From DATIJJ01 sp039936115 (GTDB lineage: Bacteria; Pseudomonadota; Gammaproteobacteria; DSM-16500), in the NCBI GenBank assembly GCA_039936115.1, contig JBDTIZ010000288.1:1-9970 (forward strand): a DNA stretch of 9,970 nt, in the 5' to 3' direction. The notes beneath the pieces were generated by a model. The model had not been told where the DNA came from. It saw only the letters and a list, made by a program, of their open reading frames with translations, and searched no databases. Both the position numbers and the translations under genes were made by a program. Positions 1 to 6,396 of this stretch are shown piece after piece. Within the stretch, counting starts at the first letter, position 1. The number at the start of each line of letters is the position of its first letter.

Positions 1-73
1 CAGTCAACTTAGCTTCTGTTTTGATTTGTAAAAAAAGAAAAATATGCGTCGATCCCTCTGAAACGTAAAAACA

Positions 74-1111
74 TTAGGAAGATTGCAATGATGGAGATCC
101 ATTCTTCGGCTCGTTACATAGCACTTGCGTTCCGATAGCTTCTTGCGTGGTAGAAACTGCAGGAAATAACGATTGTTTTTTCAATCCTGAAATAATCGCT
201 TCATATCGTGTTTTTTCTGCAGAAACTGCTTGTGCACGCATTTGCATTTCGATTTCTAAGTCATCTGGCTTAAGGGCAAGATATGCTTTCCGTATCTCCT
301 CCAATTCTAACAGAGCTTCCCTTAACGTTGGACGTGCATCTATTTCGACCTCTTGCATGGCAGAAACCAAGGAAGACATTCGCTCTTTTATTGCAAGATA
401 CAAATCTAAAAAATTGCCTTTGCCATTCAGATTCGTAAATTCAACATTGACTTCACGTAGAACACGGTTCTCATTATCATCTTTATACTCAATCTGGACA
501 TCTTGATTAAATAAGATCTCTTGAAGCAGCCTTCCTAGCGTGAATACCAGTGATTTTTCTGTATAGGTTCGACGATGCGAATAATCATAGAATTCTGGAG
601 CAAGGTATGCAATCGTACCTTCTAGAGCTGAAAACTTAGATTCTACACTAACAGCACTTAGCTCTTCTGTTTTTTTAAACTGCAATGCAATACCCAAATC
701 AATCAATGATAATTTATTTTCTACAAAGTCATACATCATATTAGGTGGTTTAAGATCTAAATGCATCACGCCTTTTTTTAATAATTCTATGACAGCTTCA
801 ACACTTTTGATTCCGATATTAAGCCATACGATGCCAGGCCATTTTGATTCAGCGGTATCTGATGTATTCCGGAGTTCCATTAACACATTACAATCTTTAC
901 CTTTCTCGTAATTCATCACAATAGCCGCTTGCCTTTTCTTGGTTTCCGGATCGCGGAAAAAAATAATAGGTTCACTCGATTTACCGACAGCATTTAGAAT
1001 TTTTTGTTCCTCTCTAGCATCAGTAGTCTCATGAGGTGTAGTGTTAGGTAGAATCTTTACGGATTTATATGTATTTTCTGATTCATCTAATGATGATGCT
1101 GGTGAGAACAA
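74..1111 (-). CDS. Kinase-domain fragment downstream of the premature stop
   Basis: This is the longest start-to-stop stretch of the broken kinase gene (345 codons from a TTG). Counting from that TTG, it carries Lys19 (ATP-anchoring lysine), a probable alpha-C glutamate around 34-35, the catalytic loop at 117-124 with Asp119, Lys121 and Asn124, metal-binding Asp138 in IDLG, and the APE motif at 171-173. It lacks the glycine-rich loop, which is encoded just upstream with no start codon. In subdomain IX the segment SLVFTLG has Leu where family members usually have Asp. Beyond about residue 270 the sequence is helical and charged (residues 270-310), then a polar tail rich in Ser, Thr and Gln. 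As an independent protein it would probably be inactive or unable to bind ATP normally. No Shine-Dalgarno site is seen before the TTG, so separate translation is doubtful. Confidence 0.45.
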   Translation of the reverse strand: MFSPASSLDESENTYKSVKILPNTTPHETTDAREEQKILNAVGKSSEPIIFFRDPETKKRQAAIVMNYEKGKDCNVLMELRNTSDTAESKWPGIVWLNIGIKSVEAVIELLKKGVMHLDLKPPNMMYDFVENKLSLIDLGIALQFKKTEELSAVSVESKFSALEGTIAYLAPEFYDYSHRRTYTEKSLVFTLGRLLQEILFNQDVQIEYKDDNENRVLREVNVEFTNLNGKGNFLDLYLAIKERMSSLVSAMQEVEIDARPTLREALLELEEIRKAYLALKPDDLEIEMQMRAQAVSAEKTRYEAIISGLKKQSLFPAVSTTQEAIGTQVLCNEPKNGSPSLQSS

Positions 1112-1156
1112 AGTGACAGAACCAAAATCTCCCGCACCTAATATAGCATCGCGACG

Positions 1157-1181
1157 AAAAAAACTTTTACTTGTTAAAAGT
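1157..1181 (-). terminator. Weak AT-rich hairpin plus T7 just after the premature stop
   Basis: On the minus strand the sequence right after the TAA reads ACTTTTA, a 5-base loop, TAAAAGT, and then runs into seven T's (the last T of the stem plus six). The shape is that of an intrinsic terminator, but the 7-bp stem has a single G-C pair and would be weak. It overlaps kinase coding sequence just before the glycine loop, so it may be coincidental. Confidence 0.2.
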
Positions 1182-1183
1182 AA

Positions 1184-1438
1184 TTATACTTTATTGTCTG
1201 GAAAATTATAAAGCCCGCTTTTTTTTCCCGCTAATTCAAAGCGTGCCTGTTTAATTTGTTCATCTGTTAAACTTCGACCATTAAATTGCAGATTTGTTAT
1301 GTTAGCTTGAGGTGGATAATAAGAAATAGGAATTGAAGGTATTTCTACTTTAGATTGTACTGATTCTGTTGATGCCATTATATTTTTTTTTATCAGCGGA
1401 TTTTCTTCATCTGCGCTCAGCTTTCTTTTTCTCTGCAT
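1184..1438 (-). CDS. N-terminal piece of the interrupted kinase (84 aa)
   Basis: This 84-codon ORF begins with ATG at 1436-1438, preceded by a GAGG Shine-Dalgarno at 7-base spacing, so translation clearly starts here. It ends at the TAA that separates it from the kinase in the same frame. Its start is basic (RKRK at residues 3-6) and the middle is polar and proline-containing. The end (about 65-84) looks like strands that commonly precede a kinase glycine loop. It has no recognisable domain alone. It is most simply the natural N-terminus of the kinase, supplying the ribosome binding site and a basic, possibly nuclear-targeting leader. It could instead be a separate small gene: a weak AT-rich hairpin and a T run follow its stop. 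Confidence 0.5.
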   Translation of the reverse strand: MQRKRKLSADEENPLIKKNIMASTESVQSKVEIPSIPISYYPPQANITNLQFNGRSLTDEQIKQARFELAGKKSGLYNFPDNKV

Positions 1439-1445
1439 AAATCTA

Positions 1446-1449
1446 CCTC
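1446..1449 (-). promoter_or_regulatory. Shine-Dalgarno GAGG before the kinase ATG
   Basis: On the minus strand, CGAGG stands seven bases before the ATG at 1438. This fixes the start of the kinase reading frame upstream of the internal stop. Confidence 0.55.
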
Positions 1450-1481
1450 GTTTTAAGTATAATTAAACTACGATGTTGAAA

Positions 1482-1487
1482 ATTATA
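1482..1487 (-). promoter_or_regulatory. Candidate -10 box (TATAAT) for the kinase gene
   Basis: The minus strand carries an exact TATAAT in the 145-base gap before the kinase ATG, giving a leader of about 35-40 bases. The matching -35 (about ATATTT) is poor. A second -10-like TATACT at 1456-1461 would put the start of the RNA on the Shine-Dalgarno itself, so it is less likely. An independent promoter fits with the terminator-like hairpin that closes the upstream operon. Confidence 0.35.
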
Positions 1488-1552
1488 TGCAGTAAAGCTT
1501 AAGAAAATATTAAAATTAGCCTATTTTAGATTATCCTATTCAAAATCTCTAA

Positions 1553-1575
1553 GCCCCACACAATACGTGCGGGGC
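1553..1575 (-). terminator. Terminator-like hairpin after the U-box operon
   Basis: Arms GCCCCGCA and TGTGGGGC (8 bp, one G-U pair) enclose a 7-base loop, starting 8 bases after the stop of the 1602-aa gene. On the minus strand it is followed by TTAGAGATTTTG, which is T-rich but not a clean T run. The stem is strikingly GC-rich in an AT-rich setting. It probably separates the operon from the kinase gene. Confidence 0.5.
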
Positions 1576-1583
1576 AGAGTAGA

Positions 1584-4500
1584 TTAATTTCGCAGCCCAA
1601 AAAAATCATCATCTTGTGGCTCTAAATTTACATTCGCATCACAAAACTCTGCGTCATCGAATGGATCCAGGCTCCTATTACGCGTTTGATTTAATGATGA
1701 ATCCATGGATGGTAGTTTGCCTATTGAGAAAAAAGTAGCTGAAGAAGAGGAGGAGTGCGGATTGAGTTCGTCTTCCCATGCAGATTGATTTGGTTGTGTG
1801 GACTGGCTTGACTCTCGTGGCAACGACACATATGCCGATTGATCAGGTCTTATCATACGGTCATGAGAAGATGCGTCATTTATTCTGTCTGCAAGTGGAG
1901 TCGTCATTTGAAATAACTGCGAGCCCGGAACAGAATGTGTTCTCCCAGTCGTCGGTTTAGGTTCAACAGCTCTTCGAGGCTGTTGGCTGCTCTGCGGCAT
2001 AGAAGATGGATTTATTGCAGATTGAAGACTAAATGATTCCATTAATCTGCTTGTAGTGGTGTTGGTTAAGCTACTCGTATTATTGCTCACATATCTTGGC
2101 TGAGAAAGGGGGATCTGATTCAGTAATGAGTTAGCAATTGCGTGATGTACCGGACGCTGGCTTGGAAAATGAGGTGCGGATGTTGAAGACAAAAATGTAG
2201 GCGCTGCATTAGTTAACTCTTGGTTGTCTGGCGTTTCATCGGACCATGCAAATGTTGACCTACTCAGTGATGAGTAACTTTGATTCGTTACTGGGTCTGA
2301 GACAAAAAAGTCATCAACTGGATCGGGCATAGACGACGAATATATTCGGTGAGATTTTGGGTATCCTAATAAACCATACAACTCATCCAATCTATCATAA
2401 CTGTTGATGTTGCTTGTACATAACTGGTTTATACGGAGGAGTTGGCTCTGTGTGAGGAATAATGCCTCGTGTGTCATTGATGCAGTACATTTCATTAGCT
2501 CTAATTGATCGTTGGTAATGATACAGGCAGATGGGTTATTTTGTTTGCATCTTAATAAATTTTCATAAGCATACAGACGAATAGCTCTAGTGGCATCATA
2601 TAAATTAGAATCTGTATTCGAAAGCCCTAAGGATGCTTGTTCTGACATTGATGATGGAATCGATTTTCGTCTGTCTACAGGAGATGGCGTAGACGACGAT
2701 GAACTGGAATAGGATGTAAATGAATTTGAATGACTTGATGAAGTTGAAGCAGTAAATTCATTCCGAGCAATAGCGTGTTGTGTTGTCGGCAGCATCTCTA
2801 ATGACGAGTGTGTTGCTTTGAATGGTCTTTTAGTTTGGTGCGTAACCGCTGAAAACGTACTATTTTGTTTTGAAGTCGAAGAATGTGATGGTGTTGCAGT
2901 TGCCATAAACGGCACATGCTGCGTAACCACTGAAAACGCACTTTTCTGTTTTGAAGTTGAAGAATGTGATGGTATTACAGTTGCCATAAAAGGTGCATGG
3001 TGCGTAGGAGTAAACGCCTCTTGCTTCTGACTTTTCTTGACGCGCGGTGGTTCCAAATCGGGTAAAGTTGCATATCCAGGTTTTGATCTACGCTGCTGTG
3101 TGTGACTTAGAAAATCTCGATTAGGAGTAGAACTGCTGCTTGCAGATGAGGATTGTGATGTTTCACTTATCATAACAGATTCATCGCGTGTTTGATTTTT
3201 AAGAGAGAACAGCTCCTTTTGACGACTTGTATCATCTGAGCGTGGCGACCTTTGCAAATCTGGTAAAGTTGCACGGCCAGGATTTGGTTTGCGTTGATGT
3301 GTTTGACTTAAAAAGTCTTTCTTAGGAGCAGGCTTGCTGTTCGTGTTGATGCTTCCAGTATGTTTTGTATTTATGAACGATGTTTCGAATTCTGATGTAG
3401 ATTCTGATTCTGAGCTAGAATCTGATTTGCGCTTACGTGTCTCAGTTATAAAAGTTTTCTTAATAGCAGGAGTACTATCTGAGTTGGCTTTTGTGGCAAG
3501 TTTTTTATTTGCAACAGACGAAGTATCTACTTGGCTCTCTGCAATCCAAGTCACATTGGTAAGATATGTTTTAACTTTTTCTAGAGGATAATTCTCAATG
3601 AAAATATCCAATATTGTTTTGATAATTGTAGCGTCGTCAGTTCCAGCCTGTTGCAGTAATTTGTAGTTTATAGATTTTCCAGATCTACGAGTTATTTCCG
3701 CAGAGAATCTTTCCATCGTCCATGATTTATTTCTTTTATCTTTACATTTTCGTAAATTTTCAATGACCTCTCCATCTAAGCTCTGAGGTGCTTTGTATTC
3801 TTGCTTCGCAGGTACTTGTACTGGCCATCCTAGCTGTTCTGCAGCAGTTTCGGCTAACATATCTCGACGTAATGTACAGGAGATAATGGGTAGATTTGTT
3901 AAAGGATCAGTATGAACGCCTGGTTTTTTTAGCCAAGTTTCTTCAAGGGTTTCGCGATTATAGAGCATCCCTTCATCGTTATATTGAATTGTAACGGGTC
4001 CAAGAACTTTACTAAACGAACCAATTGGATCATGAAGGGCTGAATCTAAGGACCATGCCAAACTAGTATACTTGCGCACAAGTTCAGCCAGTTCTTTCGG
4101 CTTAGCCGATCGAATTTTGTCAGGCGTTATTTGGCTTAGATGATTGTCTAACTGACTTTTTTTATCATCTGCATTTGAATCAGAAATATTTAAAGTTTTA
4201 TGAGTGGCCAATAATAGTGGATTCATTTGATCAGCGTTAAGACGTGCTGAATTGGGTGCGGTTGACACGCTATCAGTCTCAAGTTTTGTTTCGGTAGGAG
4301 ATGACAGGCTAGAGTCAGAGCTATAGTTATAGCTATAACTAGAGTTGGAGCTATAACTTGAACTTGAAGTAGATTTAGCGTTTGAACTAGAACTAGAACT
4401 AAAACTAAAGCTAGAAAATGAAGCTTCCTTACTACTTTCAAAATCACTACTATTATCATCGTCAGTTTCTGGAGATGAAGCTCTTAAATTTGTTTTTGAA

Positions 4501-6392
4501 GAATGTCGTTTGGATCTCGCTTTGAGAGAGGGGGCTCGATGTTTACCAGAAGAATAGGCGGAGCAACAATCTGGTTCTACTCTATTTAATATATTCGACA
4601 TTTGTTCTGCTAAATTTTGCAATGTTTCTAAAACAGAGCAAGATGTGGCGAGCGGATTTTTTTTGGCAGCAATAATGCCTATTGTTTCAGGGAAGGCTGG
4701 CTTTTTAAATATAGGTAATAGGCTTATATAGACAGTTCGCTCTCTACTCTTACCCACGCCTTCCTGTCTAAACATGGATGGTGTATAAGCTAGTCTTTCC
4801 TGTTGTCTATGCTGCGCTAATGTTGTGACTAATTTTTTTGGCCTATCTGGCATTGGTTCAGATAATGTAGGACTTATAATTGGCCAATCCATTGCATCAA
4901 ATAATTGCATCATGTTGTTTGCAATTTTAGATAATTGTAATTGCGTCGAATCTTCAGCTTTTTTTAAGTTAAGACGTGGTGCTGGAGAAGCAGGTAAAGC
5001 GTTATTCGAATATTCTCTTAATACATTAGAAAAACGAGTGAATGCAGCAATCATGTTGACAGTGCGTTGTTGAAATCGAAAGGTTATACTTTCGGGCTCA
5101 TCTAAGAAAGTGGCGACAGTCATATCTGAGCGATCAATAGCAATTGTTTTTTTTCTTACATGTCGAGGTAATTCGCCAACACTCACATTATCGTATCTTA
5201 GCCTATCTAGTCTAGGACCGTTGTGATTATATTTTTCGAATAATTTGAATTCAGCTAAAAATTCGTTTCTTAAGTTCATAAGGCTGTCTAAGTAATTCAT
5301 TAGGTTACTTACCGCTTTACCAACTTCTTTTATTGTTGCGCGAGTTTCGGAGGGTATAGGCTTAGTTTTAAGATCTACTCCATCGTCTCCTTCGGGATTC
5401 ATATTGCGATAAACAAGTAAGTCATCCGGCTCTCTATTATCATGAGTGATGGCACCTCTAGATTCTATTGTCCAAGGATAGGTAAAGCTTTGTTTTTGAG
5501 GTTTAGTTTTAGGAGTAGTTTTTTGCTTATTTTCTAGTGCGGGCAGTGTAGACCAGCTTTGCAATCTTGCATTTGCATAATCAAAAAGATTAAGAAGCTT
5601 AGCGGCATACTCATTTAACTCTCCAGTGGATAAGTTATCAATATCCGGCAGTGCTCCAAATATAAAATCTACCGATGAAAAATTTTTATATGCTTCGGGC
5701 TTATCTATTCGTTTATTAATGTTATGGTCAATAGCTGAATCATCCAAAACAATTGGATGCAACGCTAGTAGGTGAGCTTTATAGGAATTCAGATGAGACA
5801 CTACATTTTTATATTGATAAAAGAATGCATGGTCCATATCTAAAAAATTTCCTCTACTATAAGCTGCTTTCCATTTCATCATGATTGCTTTCGTTGAAAC
5901 CGCAATAAATAATAAACAATACTTTTGTAATAAAATTCTATCTGAGTCATCCAAGTGACGTGAATTTACAAATAGATTTTTTAATTGCTCTAACGGCGCG
6001 AAGAAGTCTGAGACGGTATCTTTGATTGTGATTGATCTATGGTTTGAAATTTCTTCTAAGTATCCCATTACCTTGTGTATTACTTCGTGAGTAGCTGTTT
6101 TATTTATTAATCTCGTTGCAGTTTCAACAGCATGTTCTTTAATGCTTGGATCTTTGATTTTTTGTTCTATATCTTCTATCAACTTTGGAAAATCAAGTTG
6201 CTTTTGTGCAATTAAAGTATGCAACGATTGAGGTCTTTTACCGCCGCTTTTCATGGCTAACTGACTATAATGATCTTTTATTAAATCATTACTCTCATCA
6301 AAAGAAGTTTGCAATGGAGCAGATAACATTTCCTCTGCATTGTGTAAAAATTTTATCGCTAGTGAAAGTGCGTCTTGTAATGCTTCATTCAT
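1584..6392 (-). CDS. Very large U-box-like repeat protein (1602 aa), putative secreted effector
   Basis: I do not recognise this protein as a whole. Residues 1-560 are mainly helical with no known motif. A serine tract fills about 646-699. Residues 752-949 form the module shared with the upstream gene product: helical lead-in, degenerate U-box (797-858; PVTI, Gly808, Arg813, Trp820, DP at 829-830, PV at 857-858) and helical tail. The usual first Asp of DPV is Gly798. Residues 1024-1113 hold two copies of a KKDFLSQTHQR-type repeat, and about 1130-1190 a 27-residue tandem repeat. About 1258-1345 looks like an ordered helical island with four cysteines; the rest is polar and probably disordered. 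No signal peptide or membrane segment is evident. U-boxes recruit E2 enzymes in ubiquitin ligases, so a host-directed ligase role is inferred, but the degenerate motif could be a binding domain only. The ATG lies four bases after the previous stop with only a weak G-rich Shine-Dalgarno, suggesting translational coupling. Confidence 0.9.
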   Translation of the reverse strand: MNEALQDALSLAIKFLHNAEEMLSAPLQTSFDESNDLIKDHYSQLAMKSGGKRPQSLHTLIAQKQLDFPKLIEDIEQKIKDPSIKEHAVETATRLINKTATHEVIHKVMGYLEEISNHRSITIKDTVSDFFAPLEQLKNLFVNSRHLDDSDRILLQKYCLLFIAVSTKAIMMKWKAAYSRGNFLDMDHAFFYQYKNVVSHLNSYKAHLLALHPIVLDDSAIDHNINKRIDKPEAYKNFSSVDFIFGALPDIDNLSTGELNEYAAKLLNLFDYANARLQSWSTLPALENKQKTTPKTKPQKQSFTYPWTIESRGAITHDNREPDDLLVYRNMNPEGDDGVDLKTKPIPSETRATIKEVGKAVSNLMNYLDSLMNLRNEFLAEFKLFEKYNHNGPRLDRLRYDNVSVGELPRHVRKKTIAIDRSDMTVATFLDEPESITFRFQQRTVNMIAAFTRFSNVLREYSNNALPASPAPRLNLKKAEDSTQLQLSKIANNMMQLFDAMDWPIISPTLSEPMPDRPKKLVTTLAQHRQQERLAYTPSMFRQEGVGKSRERTVYISLLPIFKKPAFPETIGIIAAKKNPLATSCSVLETLQNLAEQMSNILNRVEPDCCSAYSSGKHRAPSLKARSKRHSSKTNLRASSPETDDDNSSDFESSKEASFSSFSFSSSSSSNAKSTSSSSYSSNSSYSYNYSSDSSLSSPTETKLETDSVSTAPNSARLNADQMNPLLLATHKTLNISDSNADDKKSQLDNHLSQITPDKIRSAKPKELAELVRKYTSLAWSLDSALHDPIGSFSKVLGPVTIQYNDEGMLYNRETLEETWLKKPGVHTDPLTNLPIISCTLRRDMLAETAAEQLGWPVQVPAKQEYKAPQSLDGEVIENLRKCKDKRNKSWTMERFSAEITRRSGKSINYKLLQQAGTDDATIIKTILDIFIENYPLEKVKTYLTNVTWIAESQVDTSSVANKKLATKANSDSTPAIKKTFITETRKRKSDSSSESESTSEFETSFINTKHTGSINTNSKPAPKKDFLSQTHQRKPNPGRATLPDLQRSPRSDDTSRQKELFSLKNQTRDESVMISETSQSSSASSSSTPNRDFLSHTQQRRSKPGYATLPDLEPPRVKKSQKQEAFTPTHHAPFMATVIPSHSSTSKQKSAFSVVTQHVPFMATATPSHSSTSKQNSTFSAVTHQTKRPFKATHSSLEMLPTTQHAIARNEFTASTSSSHSNSFTSYSSSSSSTPSPVDRRKSIPSSMSEQASLGLSNTDSNLYDATRAIRLYAYENLLRCKQNNPSACIITNDQLELMKCTASMTHEALFLTQSQLLRINQLCTSNINSYDRLDELYGLLGYPKSHRIYSSSMPDPVDDFFVSDPVTNQSYSSLSRSTFAWSDETPDNQELTNAAPTFLSSTSAPHFPSQRPVHHAIANSLLNQIPLSQPRYVSNNTSSLTNTTTSRLMESFSLQSAINPSSMPQSSQQPRRAVEPKPTTGRTHSVPGSQLFQMTTPLADRINDASSHDRMIRPDQSAYVSLPRESSQSTQPNQSAWEDELNPHSSSSSATFFSIGKLPSMDSSLNQTRNRSLDPFDDAEFCDANVNLEPQDDDFFGLRN
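2840..3020 (-). repeat. 81-bp tandem repeat coding for a 27-residue unit
   Basis: Two full units at 2840-2920 and 2921-3001 agree at about 70 of 81 positions by eye, and a partial, more diverged unit follows at 3002-3020. The period is a multiple of three, so the frame is kept. The encoded unit contains PFMAT, then PSHSSTSKQ, then FSxVT. A diverged third protein copy (RPFKATHSS) follows the second. Confidence 0.8.
3054..3323 (-). repeat. Pair of 69-bp direct repeats, 201 bp apart
   Basis: The segments 3054-3122 and 3255-3323 encode matching peptides. The first copy in the protein is KKDFLSQTHQR plus GRATLPDL and the second is NRDFLSHTQQR plus GYATLPDL. A more distant relative (KKTFITETRKRK) occurs about 40 residues earlier in the protein. 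The conserved LPDL and DFLS cores suggest a short linear binding motif kept in a disordered region. Confidence 0.7.
3546..4139 (-). other. Shared U-box-like module, copy in the 1602-aa protein
   Basis: Encodes residues 752-949. It aligns along its whole length with residues 577-772 of the upstream gene product, with very few gaps (198 versus 196 residues). In the U-box core I count about 18 identical residues in 59 by eye. Conserved points are PVTI, a Gly seven residues after the V of PV, an Arg, a Leu, a Trp, DP, NxP, a Ser, an Asp and the closing PV. The tail keeps a GT pair followed by a long hydrophobic helix. Confidence 0.7.
4296..4455 (-). repeat. Serine-rich low-complexity coding tract
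   Basis: Encodes about residues 646-699, made almost wholly of Ser with Tyr, Phe, Asn and acidic residues, using repeated AGT/AGC-type codons. The region contains the 18-bp perfect palindrome TAGTTATAGCTATAACTA at 4324-4341, best explained by the repetitive Ser-Tyr-Asn codons. It is probably a flexible linker between the helical N-terminus and the U-box-like module, and a possible multi-site phosphorylation target. Confidence 0.7.
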
Positions 6393-6396
6393 ATCA

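Larger units (their letters stand above)
74..1438 (-). pseudogene. Eukaryotic-type Ser/Thr protein kinase, interrupted by an in-frame TAA
   Basis: Read from the ATG at 1438, this frame is open to 74-76 except for one TAA at 1184-1186 (codon 85 of 455). Directly after the stop the frame encodes the glycine-rich ATP loop GAGDFGSV (codons 101-108), and no ATG, GTG or TTG lies between the stop and that loop. The first possible start is TTG at 1111, already past the loop. The rest is a protein kinase: beta-3 lysine in YKSVKIL (codon 128), catalytic loop HLDLKPPN (Asp 228), DLG in place of DFG, and GTIAYLAPE. So the upstream 84 codons and the kinase are one gene. Family knowledge: such kinases in intracellular bacteria are often secreted effectors acting on host proteins. 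It may be a pseudogene, a stop read through at low level, or a sequence error. A single base change (for example TAA to CAA) would restore a product of about 454 aa. Confidence 0.75.

Noticed and set aside
1..73. Terminator after the kinase gene
   Set aside because: The minus strand is T-rich here, but I found no convincing stem before the T run.
147..506. 119-codon plus-strand ORF opposite the kinase
   Set aside because: It lies wholly antisense to conserved kinase codons and has no recognisable domain or start signal.
2240..2325. A second U-box-like motif (SDPVTNQSY) near the C-terminus of the 1602-aa protein
   Set aside because: Only the DPVT resemblance holds; the Gly, Arg and second DP motif are missing and spacing is wrong.
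2818..3030. Plus-strand 70-codon ORF with repeated FCFEVEECDG
   Set aside because: It is the antisense reading of the 81-bp tandem repeat; its repeats come from that duplication.
4324..4341. 18-bp perfect palindrome as a protein binding site
   Set aside because: It lies inside the serine tract and is explained by repeated Ser-Tyr-Asn codons.
4223..4459. 78-codon minus-strand ORF rich in Leu, Val and Ile within the Ser tract region
   Set aside because: It is a frame-shifted reading of the repetitive serine codons of the 1602-aa gene, with no ribosome binding site.
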